Below are positions 17,841 to 23,958 of a stretch of 28,283 nucleotides of DNA, in pieces. Every line of letters begins with the position of its first letter. Positions within the stretch are counted from its first letter, which is position 1. This stretch comes from Tissierellia bacterium. Lineage in GTDB: Bacteria; Bacillota_A; Clostridia; Tissierellales; Peptoniphilaceae. The stretch spans positions 1 to 28,283 of the forward strand of contig JAAYEN010000331.1 of assembly GCA_012728775.1 (NCBI GenBank). The letters are read 5' to 3'. Below the pieces are notes generated by a model, which saw only the letters and a list, made by a program, of their open reading frames with translations, ran no database searches and was not told where the DNA came from. Both the position numbers and the translations under genes were made by a program.

Positions 17841-17857
17841 GTTTACAATTGCTAAAC
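17841..17857 (-). promoter_or_regulatory. Candidate operator for the XRE-cupin regulator
   Basis: Inverted repeat GTTTA-N7-TAAAC lies just past the -10 box and before the ribosome binding site of the regulator-pot operon. Position and symmetry fit an autoregulatory operator for an XRE protein; binding is not demonstrable from sequence. Confidence 0.4.
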
Positions 17858-17858
17858 T

Positions 17859-17886
17859 ATTGTATCAAATTTTATACACTTGTCAA
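17859..17886 (-). promoter_or_regulatory. Promoter of the regulator-potABCD operon
   Basis: Minus-strand consensus -35 TTGACA (17881-17886) and -10 TACAAT (17859-17864) with 16-base spacing, placed after the terminator at 17908-17929 and about 35 bases before the ribosome binding site. Confidence 0.75.
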
Positions 17887-17907
17887 TATTATTATTGTAA
17901 AATAAAA

Positions 17908-17929
17908 AAATTGACTCGGAAGTCAATTT
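17908..17929 (-). terminator. Intrinsic terminator of the structured RNA / unknown gene
   Basis: Perfect 9-bp stem AAATTGACT/AGTCAATTT (17908-17916 and 17921-17929) with a 4-base loop (TCCG on the minus strand), followed on the minus strand by a run of seven T, three of them within the stem. It is a textbook terminator directly abutting the structured RNA candidate. Confidence 0.88.
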
Positions 17930-17930
17930 G

Positions 17931-18067
17931 AAACTGCCTACAAGGTCTCTATATCATTCTTTTTCGAGTATCCTCGGGCCGGCGAGCTATATACTCTCGA
18001 AAATAATGATATTTTGACCTTAATAAAGCTTTTGTCATCACTCTAAAATTAACCTAAAAGTCAGTTT
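17931..18067 (-). ncRNA. Candidate structured RNA (rod-like hairpin), strand inferred
   Basis: Nested inverted repeats build one long rod. They are AAGGTC (17942) with GACCTT (18016), ATATCATT (17951) with AATGATAT (18005), TTTTCG+AGTAT (17961) with ATACT+CGAAAA (17991, 2-base bulge), and an apical CTCG/CGAG (17973, 17983) closing a GGCCGG loop (CCGGCC on the minus strand). That gives about 29 paired positions with small internal loops. An outer AAACTG (17931) / CAGTTT (18062) pair would close a 137-base domain with a large one-sided bulge. The GC-rich tip stands out in AT-rich DNA. The minus strand is favoured because a strong terminator follows at once. It could be a 3' UTR element of the 18077 gene, a small RNA or a leader. 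I could not match it to a known family; 6S RNA is a possibility because of the rod-plus-bubble shape. Confidence 0.55.
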
Positions 18068-18076
18068 TAATGTTTT

Positions 18077-19666
18077 TTATTTGTATTGATTTAATTGAAG
18101 AACTTTTCCTTTTTGAGTTCTAGATTTTAAATAATCATTATAAATTTCTCCTAAGATAGTAGATTCGAAGAATTCTTCTCCATTAACTATCTTAGTTTTA
18201 ACTAGACCTATAATTTCAAGTATTCTGAGCATTTTATTGCCCCCCGGGGTTTTAACTAATTCAGAATTATCTAAAGTATTAATAAATTCATTCAAATCCT
18301 CAAGTAATTTTTTATAATTATCATTTTTTCTACCGATATATTGTCTTAATGTGTCCTCTCTAAAGATAGCGGTTAAAAAGTTAGCCACGACTTCATCTGG
18401 AGGAGCTATTACAAAATATGAAAATCTGTTAGTTAGATAAATTTCACCGTCTTCTTTTACTCCTGCCAAGCCATTAGAAAGCATTATTGCAACTGCAAAT
18501 TGTATCAATTCCTTGGCGTTTTCTTCTGAATTTTCTGAAGAATCCAATTTTATTAGCATATTTTCATCCATGAGATTTCTTACTGATTTAGCATTTAAAC
18601 GTCTTGTCTTTTCTGTAAGTGTAGGTTTTTCTTGATTGGATAGTTCGTCCATATAAAATCCCATAGATAATATTCCTGACAATTCACTATTTTCAGATAA
18701 ATCATTATCACTAATTGCATTAACTAGTTCTAAAGGAGTTATAGGATAGTTATTAGATAAGTTATTTTTTAATATTAAAATATTTTCTTTGCATTTAAGA
18801 ATACTATTTAAAACTTCATCCTTACTTTTACCCGTTTTCAACTCACTATTCATTAAGAATTCCAACATGTCAATAAAGATTTCCAAATCTCCTTCTACGA
18901 TGAAATTTCCTGACTTAGTTTCTTTCATTAAAAAATCATAATAGTCTAAATTGTATATATTTACTTCTTCATTGCTAAAAAGAGCATATTTTATCGTATC
19001 GCTAAAATGTTTGAAAAAATTATAAATTGAAACTTGATCGTAGTTCTCCATTAAACTAACTGTATGTTTAGAAAGAAGTTCGTCTATCTGTTGGAGTTGA
19101 TTTTTCATAAGTCTTGGTAAAACAACATTATCAAAAAAAACATCTGTATCATCATCTACAAAATACTCTTCGTATATCCCATCTACAACCGAACGTTCTT
19201 CTTCAGTTAATACAATAAAATTAGAATATAAAATTGTATCCCCTTTTTCAAAATCAAAAAAAGAAAAACCAAATAACATATCACCTTTATCTAAAGTTAA
19301 ATTCGAATCCGTTAAAAGGGTTTCAAAAATAGAAGATTTTAAATCTACAACGTGGACAGTTTTTCCACTTTTTTCATTTAATACTTCGAAAAAACCAACT
19401 TTAGAGTTAAATTCAAAATCGTCTTTTACAGTACTAAAAATTTTAGCATTGTCATATTCGTATAGTTCAATAAGTTTAGATAATTTTTCTTCTACACTTA
19501 AATTAATGCCTGTAGAAATTAACAGAAGTTCATTTTCTTCTTTAGGTAATTTTTTTATTTTACTTGTAGGTAAACCGTAGGTTTGGAATATTTTTTTATA
19601 TATTTTTTTTTCATTCTTTTTTACATATTCAAAAAAAGATTTTAAGTTTTTAATATTAGAGTCCAT
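18077..19666 (-). CDS. Protein of unknown function (529 residues)
   Basis: I do not recognise this protein. It is acidic, apparently soluble, with no signal peptide or membrane segment. Residues about 85-155 look like a small beta-rich domain (VGFFEVLNEKSGKTVHVVDL, then LDKGDMLFGFSFFD). The same pattern occurs in some SEC-C-associated proteins, but no SEC-C cysteine motif is present. The middle is mostly helical. A segment near residue 355 (LTEKTRRLNAKSVRNLMDE) and the C-terminus (MLRILEIIGLVKTKIVNGEEFF) resemble helix-turn-helix or winged-helix modules, which is speculative. AGGAGGT lies 5-6 bases before ATG at 19666. The gene is divergent from hpf across a DnaA-box cluster and is followed by the structured RNA and its terminator. 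Confidence 0.8.
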   Translation of the reverse strand: MDSNIKNLKSFFEYVKKNEKKIYKKIFQTYGLPTSKIKKLPKEENELLLISTGINLSVEEKLSKLIELYEYDNAKIFSTVKDDFEFNSKVGFFEVLNEKSGKTVHVVDLKSSIFETLLTDSNLTLDKGDMLFGFSFFDFEKGDTILYSNFIVLTEEERSVVDGIYEEYFVDDDTDVFFDNVVLPRLMKNQLQQIDELLSKHTVSLMENYDQVSIYNFFKHFSDTIKYALFSNEEVNIYNLDYYDFLMKETKSGNFIVEGDLEIFIDMLEFLMNSELKTGKSKDEVLNSILKCKENILILKNNLSNNYPITPLELVNAISDNDLSENSELSGILSMGFYMDELSNQEKPTLTEKTRRLNAKSVRNLMDENMLIKLDSSENSEENAKELIQFAVAIMLSNGLAGVKEDGEIYLTNRFSYFVIAPPDEVVANFLTAIFREDTLRQYIGRKNDNYKKLLEDLNEFINTLDNSELVKTPGGNKMLRILEIIGLVKTKIVNGEEFFESTILGEIYNDYLKSRTQKGKVLQLNQYK

Positions 19667-19787
19667 TAATACCTCCTCATTTCAATAAGTATAAATCAAA
19701 TTTACTAATAAATAAAGTCCGTCCATCTTCGACAATATTTAAAATAATTATACATGGTATTATTTCTAAAAAAATCTATTAACACAT

Positions 19788-19846
19788 ATATCCACAAGTC
19801 TAACTAATAAATACCCTTATCCACATAGTTTTCAACATTATCCACA
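19788..19846 (+). promoter_or_regulatory. Cluster of three DnaA boxes
   Basis: Two perfect consensus DnaA boxes TTATCCACA (19817-19825 and 19838-19846) and one near-consensus box ATATCCACA (19788-19796) lie in the same orientation within 59 bases. Between the last two is TTTTCAACA, a weaker box-like sequence. Three boxes this close in 28 kb are unlikely by chance. An AT-rich region follows downstream. No dnaA or dnaN gene is adjacent, so a DnaA-controlled promoter or DnaA-titration site is more likely than oriC. Confidence 0.7.
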
Positions 19847-19891
19847 AGTAGGTGACTTTTTGTTCTTTTAATAATTTAAGAATTTTATCTA

Positions 19892-19921
19892 TTGCATTAT
19901 TTACTAATAATAGGGTAATAT
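19892..19921 (+). promoter_or_regulatory. Possible hpf promoter
   Basis: TTGCAT (19892-19897) and TAATAT (19916-19921), 18 bases apart, lie about 45 bases upstream of the hpf ribosome binding site. The match to consensus is moderate. The DnaA boxes end about 45 bases upstream of the -35. Confidence 0.35.
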
Positions 19922-19974
19922 ATTTATAACTTAATCTTAATATATTAAGTAATGAAGTAGCAGGAGGAAATATT

Positions 19975-20511
19975 ATGTTAATCAATTTTACAGGAAAAAA
20001 TGTACAGGTTACAGAAGACATGAAACAGATGGCGGAAAACCAATTGAATAAATTGGATAAATACTTCGATGAAGAAGTTAGGTGTAATGTTACATTTTCC
20101 GAATTTAGAGAAAACTCTGTAGTGGAAATAACCATTAATCTTCCTGGATCGTTTATTAGATCAGAAGTGTCTGATCCAGACTTGAGAACAGCATTAGACA
20201 GGGCAACAGACCGGTTAGCTAGACAGATTAGAAAGCACAAAACTAAACTTAAAAAGAAATATCAAGGCAAAGAAACCATACGTATAGATAATATACCTGA
20301 TTGGCCAGTTCAAGATGACTCAAGTGACAGTGACAAAATTTTAAAAACTAAAACATTTTCTACTAGACCAATGTCTGAAGATGAAGCAATTCTTCAACTA
20401 GAATTGGTAGGTCACAACTTCTATGTATTCAATAATTCTGAATCAAATCAATTAAATGTATTGTACAAAAGAAAAAATGGAGGTTATGGATTACTAATTC
20501 CAAATGAATAG
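19975..20511 (+). CDS. hpf: Ribosome hibernation promoting factor, long form
   Basis: HPF of 178 residues, the long form that by itself dimerises 70S ribosomes into inactive 100S particles in stationary phase. Residues 1-95 form the ribosome-binding beta-alpha-beta domain (MLINFTGKNVQVTEDMKQMA, LRTALDRATDRLARQIRKHK). Residues about 120-178 are the dimerisation domain (TFSTRPMSEDEAILQLELVGHNFYVF, RKNGGYGLLIPNE). The length fits the family. A strong GCAGGAGG lies before the ATG. It is a single-gene unit closed by a hairpin shared with the convergent mazF. The upstream DnaA-box cluster is an unusual neighbour and could link its expression to the replication cycle. Confidence 0.95.
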   Translation: MLINFTGKNVQVTEDMKQMAENQLNKLDKYFDEEVRCNVTFSEFRENSVVEITINLPGSFIRSEVSDPDLRTALDRATDRLARQIRKHKTKLKKKYQGKETIRIDNIPDWPVQDDSSDSDKILKTKTFSTRPMSEDEAILQLELVGHNFYVFNNSESNQLNVLYKRKNGGYGLLIPNE

Positions 20512-20522
20512 AAAATTTTAAT

Positions 20523-20557
20523 AATAACGTCTTAGCTCAAAAAGCTAAGACGTTATT
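20523..20557. terminator. Bidirectional terminator between hpf and mazF
   Basis: Perfect 15-bp stem AATAACGTCTTAGCT/AGCTAAGACGTTATT (20523-20537 and 20543-20557) with a 5-base loop, lying between two convergent genes. A short T-rich tail follows on the + strand (TTATTTAT) and on the minus strand (TTATTATTAAAATTTT). Confidence 0.85.
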
Positions 20558-20575
20558 TATGTATAAAATCTTAAA

Positions 20576-20932
20576 TTATTCTATGTCTTCTAATTCTAAG
20601 GACGTTAAAATTGCATTATCTATGTCCGACATTCTTCTTTTATCAAATTTTCCTATTTTGTCTTTTAAACGCTGCTTATCAATTGTCCTTATCTGTTCCA
20701 AAAGTACCACAGAATCCTTTGGTAAACCAAATTTTTCACTGGCATTAATTTTCACATGGGTAGGAAGTTTAGTCTTATTCATTCTCGATGTTATGGGTGC
20801 AACTATTACTGTTGGAGAATACTTATTTCCCACATCATTTTGTATTATTACCACAGGTCTAATTCCACCCTGTTCCGAGCCTAAGACAGGACTGAGATTT
20901 GCGTAGAAAAGATCTCCTCTCTTAACTACCAT
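20576..20932 (-). CDS. mazF: MazF/EndoA-type mRNA interferase
   Basis: 118-residue sequence-specific endoribonuclease of the EndoA (NdoA) type. It follows the Bacillus subtilis EndoA sequence closely: [32 protein letters not shown] (catalytic Arg25), [12 protein letters not shown] (catalytic Thr) and [15 protein letters not shown], so it should be active. In B. subtilis the genes acpS-ydcC-alr-ndoAI-ndoA lie together. Here the acpS-nnrD fusion is directly upstream (11-base gap) but no antitoxin ORF is present. The ribosome binding site is poor: the nearest AAAGG is about 14 bases from the ATG and overlaps the upstream stop, suggesting low, coupled translation. Confidence 0.94.
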   Translation of the reverse strand: MVVKRGDLFYANLSPVLGSEQGGIRPVVIIQNDVGNKYSPTVIVAPITSRMNKTKLPTHVKINASEKFGLPKDSVVLLEQIRTIDKQRLKDKIGKFDKRRMSDIDNAILTSLELEDIE

Positions 20933-20943
20933 ATTTATTTTTA

Positions 20944-22119
20944 TTACCTTTCTTCCAAAATTCGAAATACGTCGTCCAAACTGTCAATTATATCCCTTGC
21001 TATCATAGATGTTTTTGATTTCTTTTTACTAGCAATTTCTCCACTCAAAGAATGAATATACACCCCCAAAGTAGCCGCTTCCATAAGTTCGTAGCCTTGA
21101 GCTACCAAAGATGTAATTATTCCTGCTAAAACATCCCCACTTCCAGCAGTAGCCAAACCTGAATTCTCTCTGTCTACTATTTCCAGAGAATTACCATCTG
21201 TAATTATTGTTTTAGAATCCTTTAAGACTAAAATCACATCGTATATTTTAGCAAAATCTTTAGCCAAGGAATACAGTTTTTGTCCTGGAGCAATTACTTT
21301 TCCAGTCAATCTGCTAAACTCCATTATATGAGGAGTTAATATTACTTTAGCTTTTTTAGAAATTAAATGACTTAAATCTTCTGCCAACATATTAATTCCA
21401 TCTGCATCAATAACAAGCTGAATATCTTCAGCCAAAAGTTGTCGCAAAAGTTCTCTTTTTTTTCTAGTGATACCAACGCCACAACCAAATAACACACTAT
21501 CCATTTTTGATAAATCCTTAAAAGGACTAGAATCTCTTAAAATTACTTCAATATGCATGGTGGAAAGAGGTAAAAAAATCTCGTCTTCTTCACTAACGTA
21601 GTGATATGTAAGTCCGCAACCGGATTTTAACGCTGCAGTACTAGAAAGATACCCTGCTCCAACCATTCCTCTTGAACCTGTAATAATCATAGATTTACCA
21701 AATGTGCCTTTATGAGATTTATCCAATCTAGGTCTATATAATTCTATAGCTCTACTTGGTGTATTTACCCCATTTCCGTCTAATAATGCAACAGTAACGG
21801 CAAAATTTCCATCATGAGTAGCAGAAAGTAAAAATTTTTCACCTTTAGCCTCCCCTTTTGGAGCACCCAATTCAGAATGGAATATTTTAATACTTTTAAA
21901 AGTCAATCCGTGACTAAATCCAGTACCCAAAGCTTTAGAAATAGATTCTTTAAAACTAAAAAGAGCTGCAATAGTTTCCGCCTTATTTTTCTTTTCACTT
22001 ATATAATCTATTTCTATAGGATTAAAAATTTTTTCCAAAAATTTATTTCCAAATTTATTATAAATTCTCTCTATCCTGTTAATATCTACTATATCTATTC
22101 CTATATTTTCATAACTCAA
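20944..22119 (-). CDS. acpS: Fusion of holo-ACP synthase (AcpS) and NAD(P)HX dehydratase (NnrD)
   Basis: 391-residue protein with two enzymes. Residues 1-115 are AcpS, which transfers 4'-phosphopantetheine from CoA to acyl carrier protein: [13 protein letters not shown] (D9, Mg ligand), [17 protein letters not shown] (E58) and [18 protein letters not shown]. Residues about 120-391 are the ADP/ATP-dependent NAD(P)H-hydrate dehydratase Nnr[43 protein letters not shown] and [20 protein letters not shown]. The epimerase domain NnrE usually fused to NnrD is absent. The start is TTG at 22119 with GGTGA 6 bases upstream; nearby ATGs are out of frame. It is followed by mazF and divergent from the Fe-S aldo/keto reductase gene. 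Confidence 0.93.
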   Translation of the reverse strand: MSYENIGIDIVDINRIERIYNKFGNKFLEKIFNPIEIDYISEKKNKAETIAALFSFKESISKALGTGFSHGLTFKSIKIFHSELGAPKGEAKGEKFLLSATHDGNFAVTVALLDGNGVNTPSRAIELYRPRLDKSHKGTFGKSMIITGSRGMVGAGYLSSTAALKSGCGLTYHYVSEEDEIFLPLSTMHIEVILRDSSPFKDLSKMDSVLFGCGVGITRKKRELLRQLLAEDIQLVIDADGINMLAEDLSHLISKKAKVILTPHIMEFSRLTGKVIAPGQKLYSLAKDFAKIYDVILVLKDSKTIITDGNSLEIVDRENSGLATAGSGDVLAGIITSLVAQGYELMEAATLGVYIHSLSGEIASKKKSKTSMIARDIIDSLDDVFRILEER

Positions 22120-22227
22120 TATTCATCACCATTATATATTATACTACAATTATTTTAATAATATACAATTTAATCAAATTTTAATATATATTGTTAAAAT
22201 TCAAAAGTTTTTTAATCCTACAATTTA

Positions 22228-22236
22228 TGTTATAAT
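22228..22236 (+). promoter_or_regulatory. Extended -10 promoter of the reductase-lipoprotein-ABC operon
   Basis: TGTTATAAT (22228-22236) is a perfect extended -10 element. The -35 position holds only a T-run. Transcription would begin near 22243, just before the AGGAGG of the reductase gene, leaving a very short leader. Confidence 0.6.
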
Positions 22237-22260
22237 TTATTGGTGTTAGGAGGTATCACG

Positions 22261-23391
22261 ATGAAAGATATTAAATTTATTACTGACAATATAAATGTTT
22301 CGCGTTTAGGATTTGGCCTAATGCGATTACCTATTATAGAAAATGATAACGGACAAATAGATTATAAAAAATCCAGAGAATTAATAGAATTAGCTGTTGA
22401 AAATGGAATTACATATTTTGATACGGCATATGTATATCATAATAACCAGAGTGAAATATTTGCAGGCGAAATGTTCAGAGACGGATTAAGAGAAAAGATT
22501 TTTATAGCTACAAAATTACCTGTATGGAAAATAGATAAAGAAGAGGATTTCTTTACATTATTAGATACTGAATTACAAAGGCTGCAAACCGACTATATAG
22601 ATTTTTATCTGTTTCACTCTTTAGATAAAAATCGTTTTAATATGGTTAAGAACAAGAATGTTTATAATAATGCTATGAAAGCCAAATCAGAAGGCAAAAT
22701 CCGTCACTTAGGTTTTTCCTTTCATGATGATATAAGCGTATTTAAAGAAATTATAGACACTTTTGATTTTGATTTTTGTCAAATACAATTAAACTATCTG
22801 GATGAAAATTATCAAGCAGGATTAGAAGGATTGAAATACGCTAAGTCCAAAGGTTTAGGCATAGTAATTATGGAGCCCATGAGAGGCGGACAATTGGCTA
22901 AATTGCCCCAATCAATAATTGATAATTTAGATGGATATATGCCAGCTGAACTTGCTTTAAGCTATTTATATAACATGCCAGAAGTTGATGTTGTATTAAG
23001 CGGTATGAACGAACTATCTCAAATTGAAGAAAATACCAAAATAGCTGCTAAAGTTTTACCTAATTCATTATCAGAAGATATTTTAAATAAAATCGAATAT
23101 TTGAAAAAAGAAATTAATTCAAGAATCAAAGTAGATTGTACAAGATGCAACTATTGTATGCCTTGTCCAGTTGGAGTAAAAATTCCCAGTGTTTTTGCAG
23201 CCTACAATAATAAGTATATTTTTGAAGACAAAGATAAATATGAAGATAATTACAAACAGTTATTAGATAAAAATTCTGGGCAACCTAATTGTATTGAATG
23301 TGGCCAATGCGAAGGGGAATGTCCTCAGCACTTAAGTATTATTGAAGATTTAAAAATAGCTCATAAAGACTTAGTTGGAGGTTTGAAATGA
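22261..23391 (+). CDS. Aldo/keto reductase with C-terminal ferredoxin-type Fe-S domain
   Basis: 376-residue oxidoreductase. The N-terminal 280 residues are an aldo/keto reductase barrel: RLGFGLMRLP, YFDTAYVYHNNQSE (catalytic Asp/Tyr), IATKLPVW (Lys), FYLFHSLDK (His) and FCQIQLNYLD. The C-terminal 90 residues carry two Cys clusters, CTRCNYCMPCPVGVKIP and CIECGQCEGECPQHL, expected to bind [4Fe-4S] centres. This is the predicted ferredoxin-linked AKR family common in anaerobes; its substrate is unknown. The ATG at 22261 is chosen because AGGAGG (22248-22253) lies 7 bases before it; an in-frame TTG at 22240 is less likely. The stop overlaps the next gene as ATGA. Confidence 0.92.
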   Translation: MKDIKFITDNINVSRLGFGLMRLPIIENDNGQIDYKKSRELIELAVENGITYFDTAYVYHNNQSEIFAGEMFRDGLREKIFIATKLPVWKIDKEEDFFTLLDTELQRLQTDYIDFYLFHSLDKNRFNMVKNKNVYNNAMKAKSEGKIRHLGFSFHDDISVFKEIIDTFDFDFCQIQLNYLDENYQAGLEGLKYAKSKGLGIVIMEPMRGGQLAKLPQSIIDNLDGYMPAELALSYLYNMPEVDVVLSGMNELSQIEENTKIAAKVLPNSLSEDILNKIEYLKKEINSRIKVDCTRCNYCMPCPVGVKIPSVFAAYNNKYIFEDKDKYEDNYKQLLDKNSGQPNCIECGQCEGECPQHLSIIEDLKIAHKDLVGGLK

Positions 23392-23933
23392 GAAAAAAAA
23401 TAATTCTTTTACTGTTAATTTTTACAATCCTAACAGGATGTAAGGAAAAAGAAATTACAACTTCCGAAGAAGTCGTTGAAACTAATCCTCAAGTAGCTCT
23501 TGAAGATAATAAAGAAAATCCAGAACTTACTAAAAAAGAAGAAGAGGAAAATATAAATCCTGAAGAGGAAATTGAAGATGAAGAAATCTCCAATGCTGAA
23601 ATTGACCTTTCAATTGAAGAAGAGGTTAAAGTTTTAGAGGAGAATTCTGATTATATATCTTTGATCAAAATGAGCCAAACAGGATCATCTGGAAAAGAAA
23701 TTTATGTTTTAGAAGATATAAAAGGCTCTATTAAGAATATAGTTATTCCAGACATTCCAAATATGGAGCCAAATTATAATTATTTAGTATTTCTAATGGA
23801 TTCAGACAATGGTGATATCACTTTAACTGATATAGAACGAGGATTAGTAAAAGTGGATAACGAAAGTAATGAATACTTATCGTCTTTGAGAGAGTTATTA
23901 CAAACTCCAGCTGATGATAAAAAAGAAAATTAG
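23388..23933 (+). CDS. Small acidic lipoprotein of unknown function
   Basis: 181-residue predicted lipoprotein: a Lys-rich start, a hydrophobic run and LTGC (Cys18). A very Glu/Asp-rich linker follows (about residues 20-82), then a compact domain of about 95 residues (for example SLIKMSQTGSSGKEIYVLED and NYNYLVFLMDSDNGD) with beta-strand alternation. I do not recognise the family. The reading frame starts at the ATG overlapping the reductase stop, so the two are translationally coupled. An ABC exporter gene follows. Confidence 0.8.
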   Translation: MRKKIILLLLIFTILTGCKEKEITTSEEVVETNPQVALEDNKENPELTKKEEEENINPEEEIEDEEISNAEIDLSIEEEVKVLEENSDYISLIKMSQTGSSGKEIYVLEDIKGSIKNIVIPDIPNMEPNYNYLVFLMDSDNGDITLTDIERGLVKVDNESNEYLSSLRELLQTPADDKKEN

Positions 23934-23958
23934 TTTATAAGAATGAGGAGATGTAAAA

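Larger units (their letters stand above)
19667..19974. other. Divergent intergenic region between the unknown gene and hpf
   Basis: 308 bases without a gene. It holds the DnaA-box cluster (19788-19846), a very AT-rich stretch at about 19860-19950, and the probable hpf promoter. A TATAAT on the minus strand near 19750 could serve the divergent gene but lacks a good -35. Confidence 0.6.

Noticed and set aside
17931..18067. Riboswitch controlling the pot operon
   Set aside because: A strong terminator and then a separate consensus promoter stand between the structure and the regulator-pot genes, and no antiterminator pairing was found.
19788..19950. Chromosomal replication origin oriC
   Set aside because: The DnaA boxes and AT-rich stretch fit, but dnaA, dnaN, rpmH or other usual origin neighbours are absent. 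It is kept only as a DnaA-box cluster.
19667..19974. raiA-motif RNA upstream of hpf
   Set aside because: Some Firmicutes carry a large structured RNA upstream of hpf/raiA, but this leader is AT-rich with no extended pairing that I could find.
19800..20240. 146-codon ORF on the minus strand
   Set aside because: It lies antisense to hpf and over the DnaA boxes, lacks a ribosome binding site and family resemblance; hpf is certain on the other strand.
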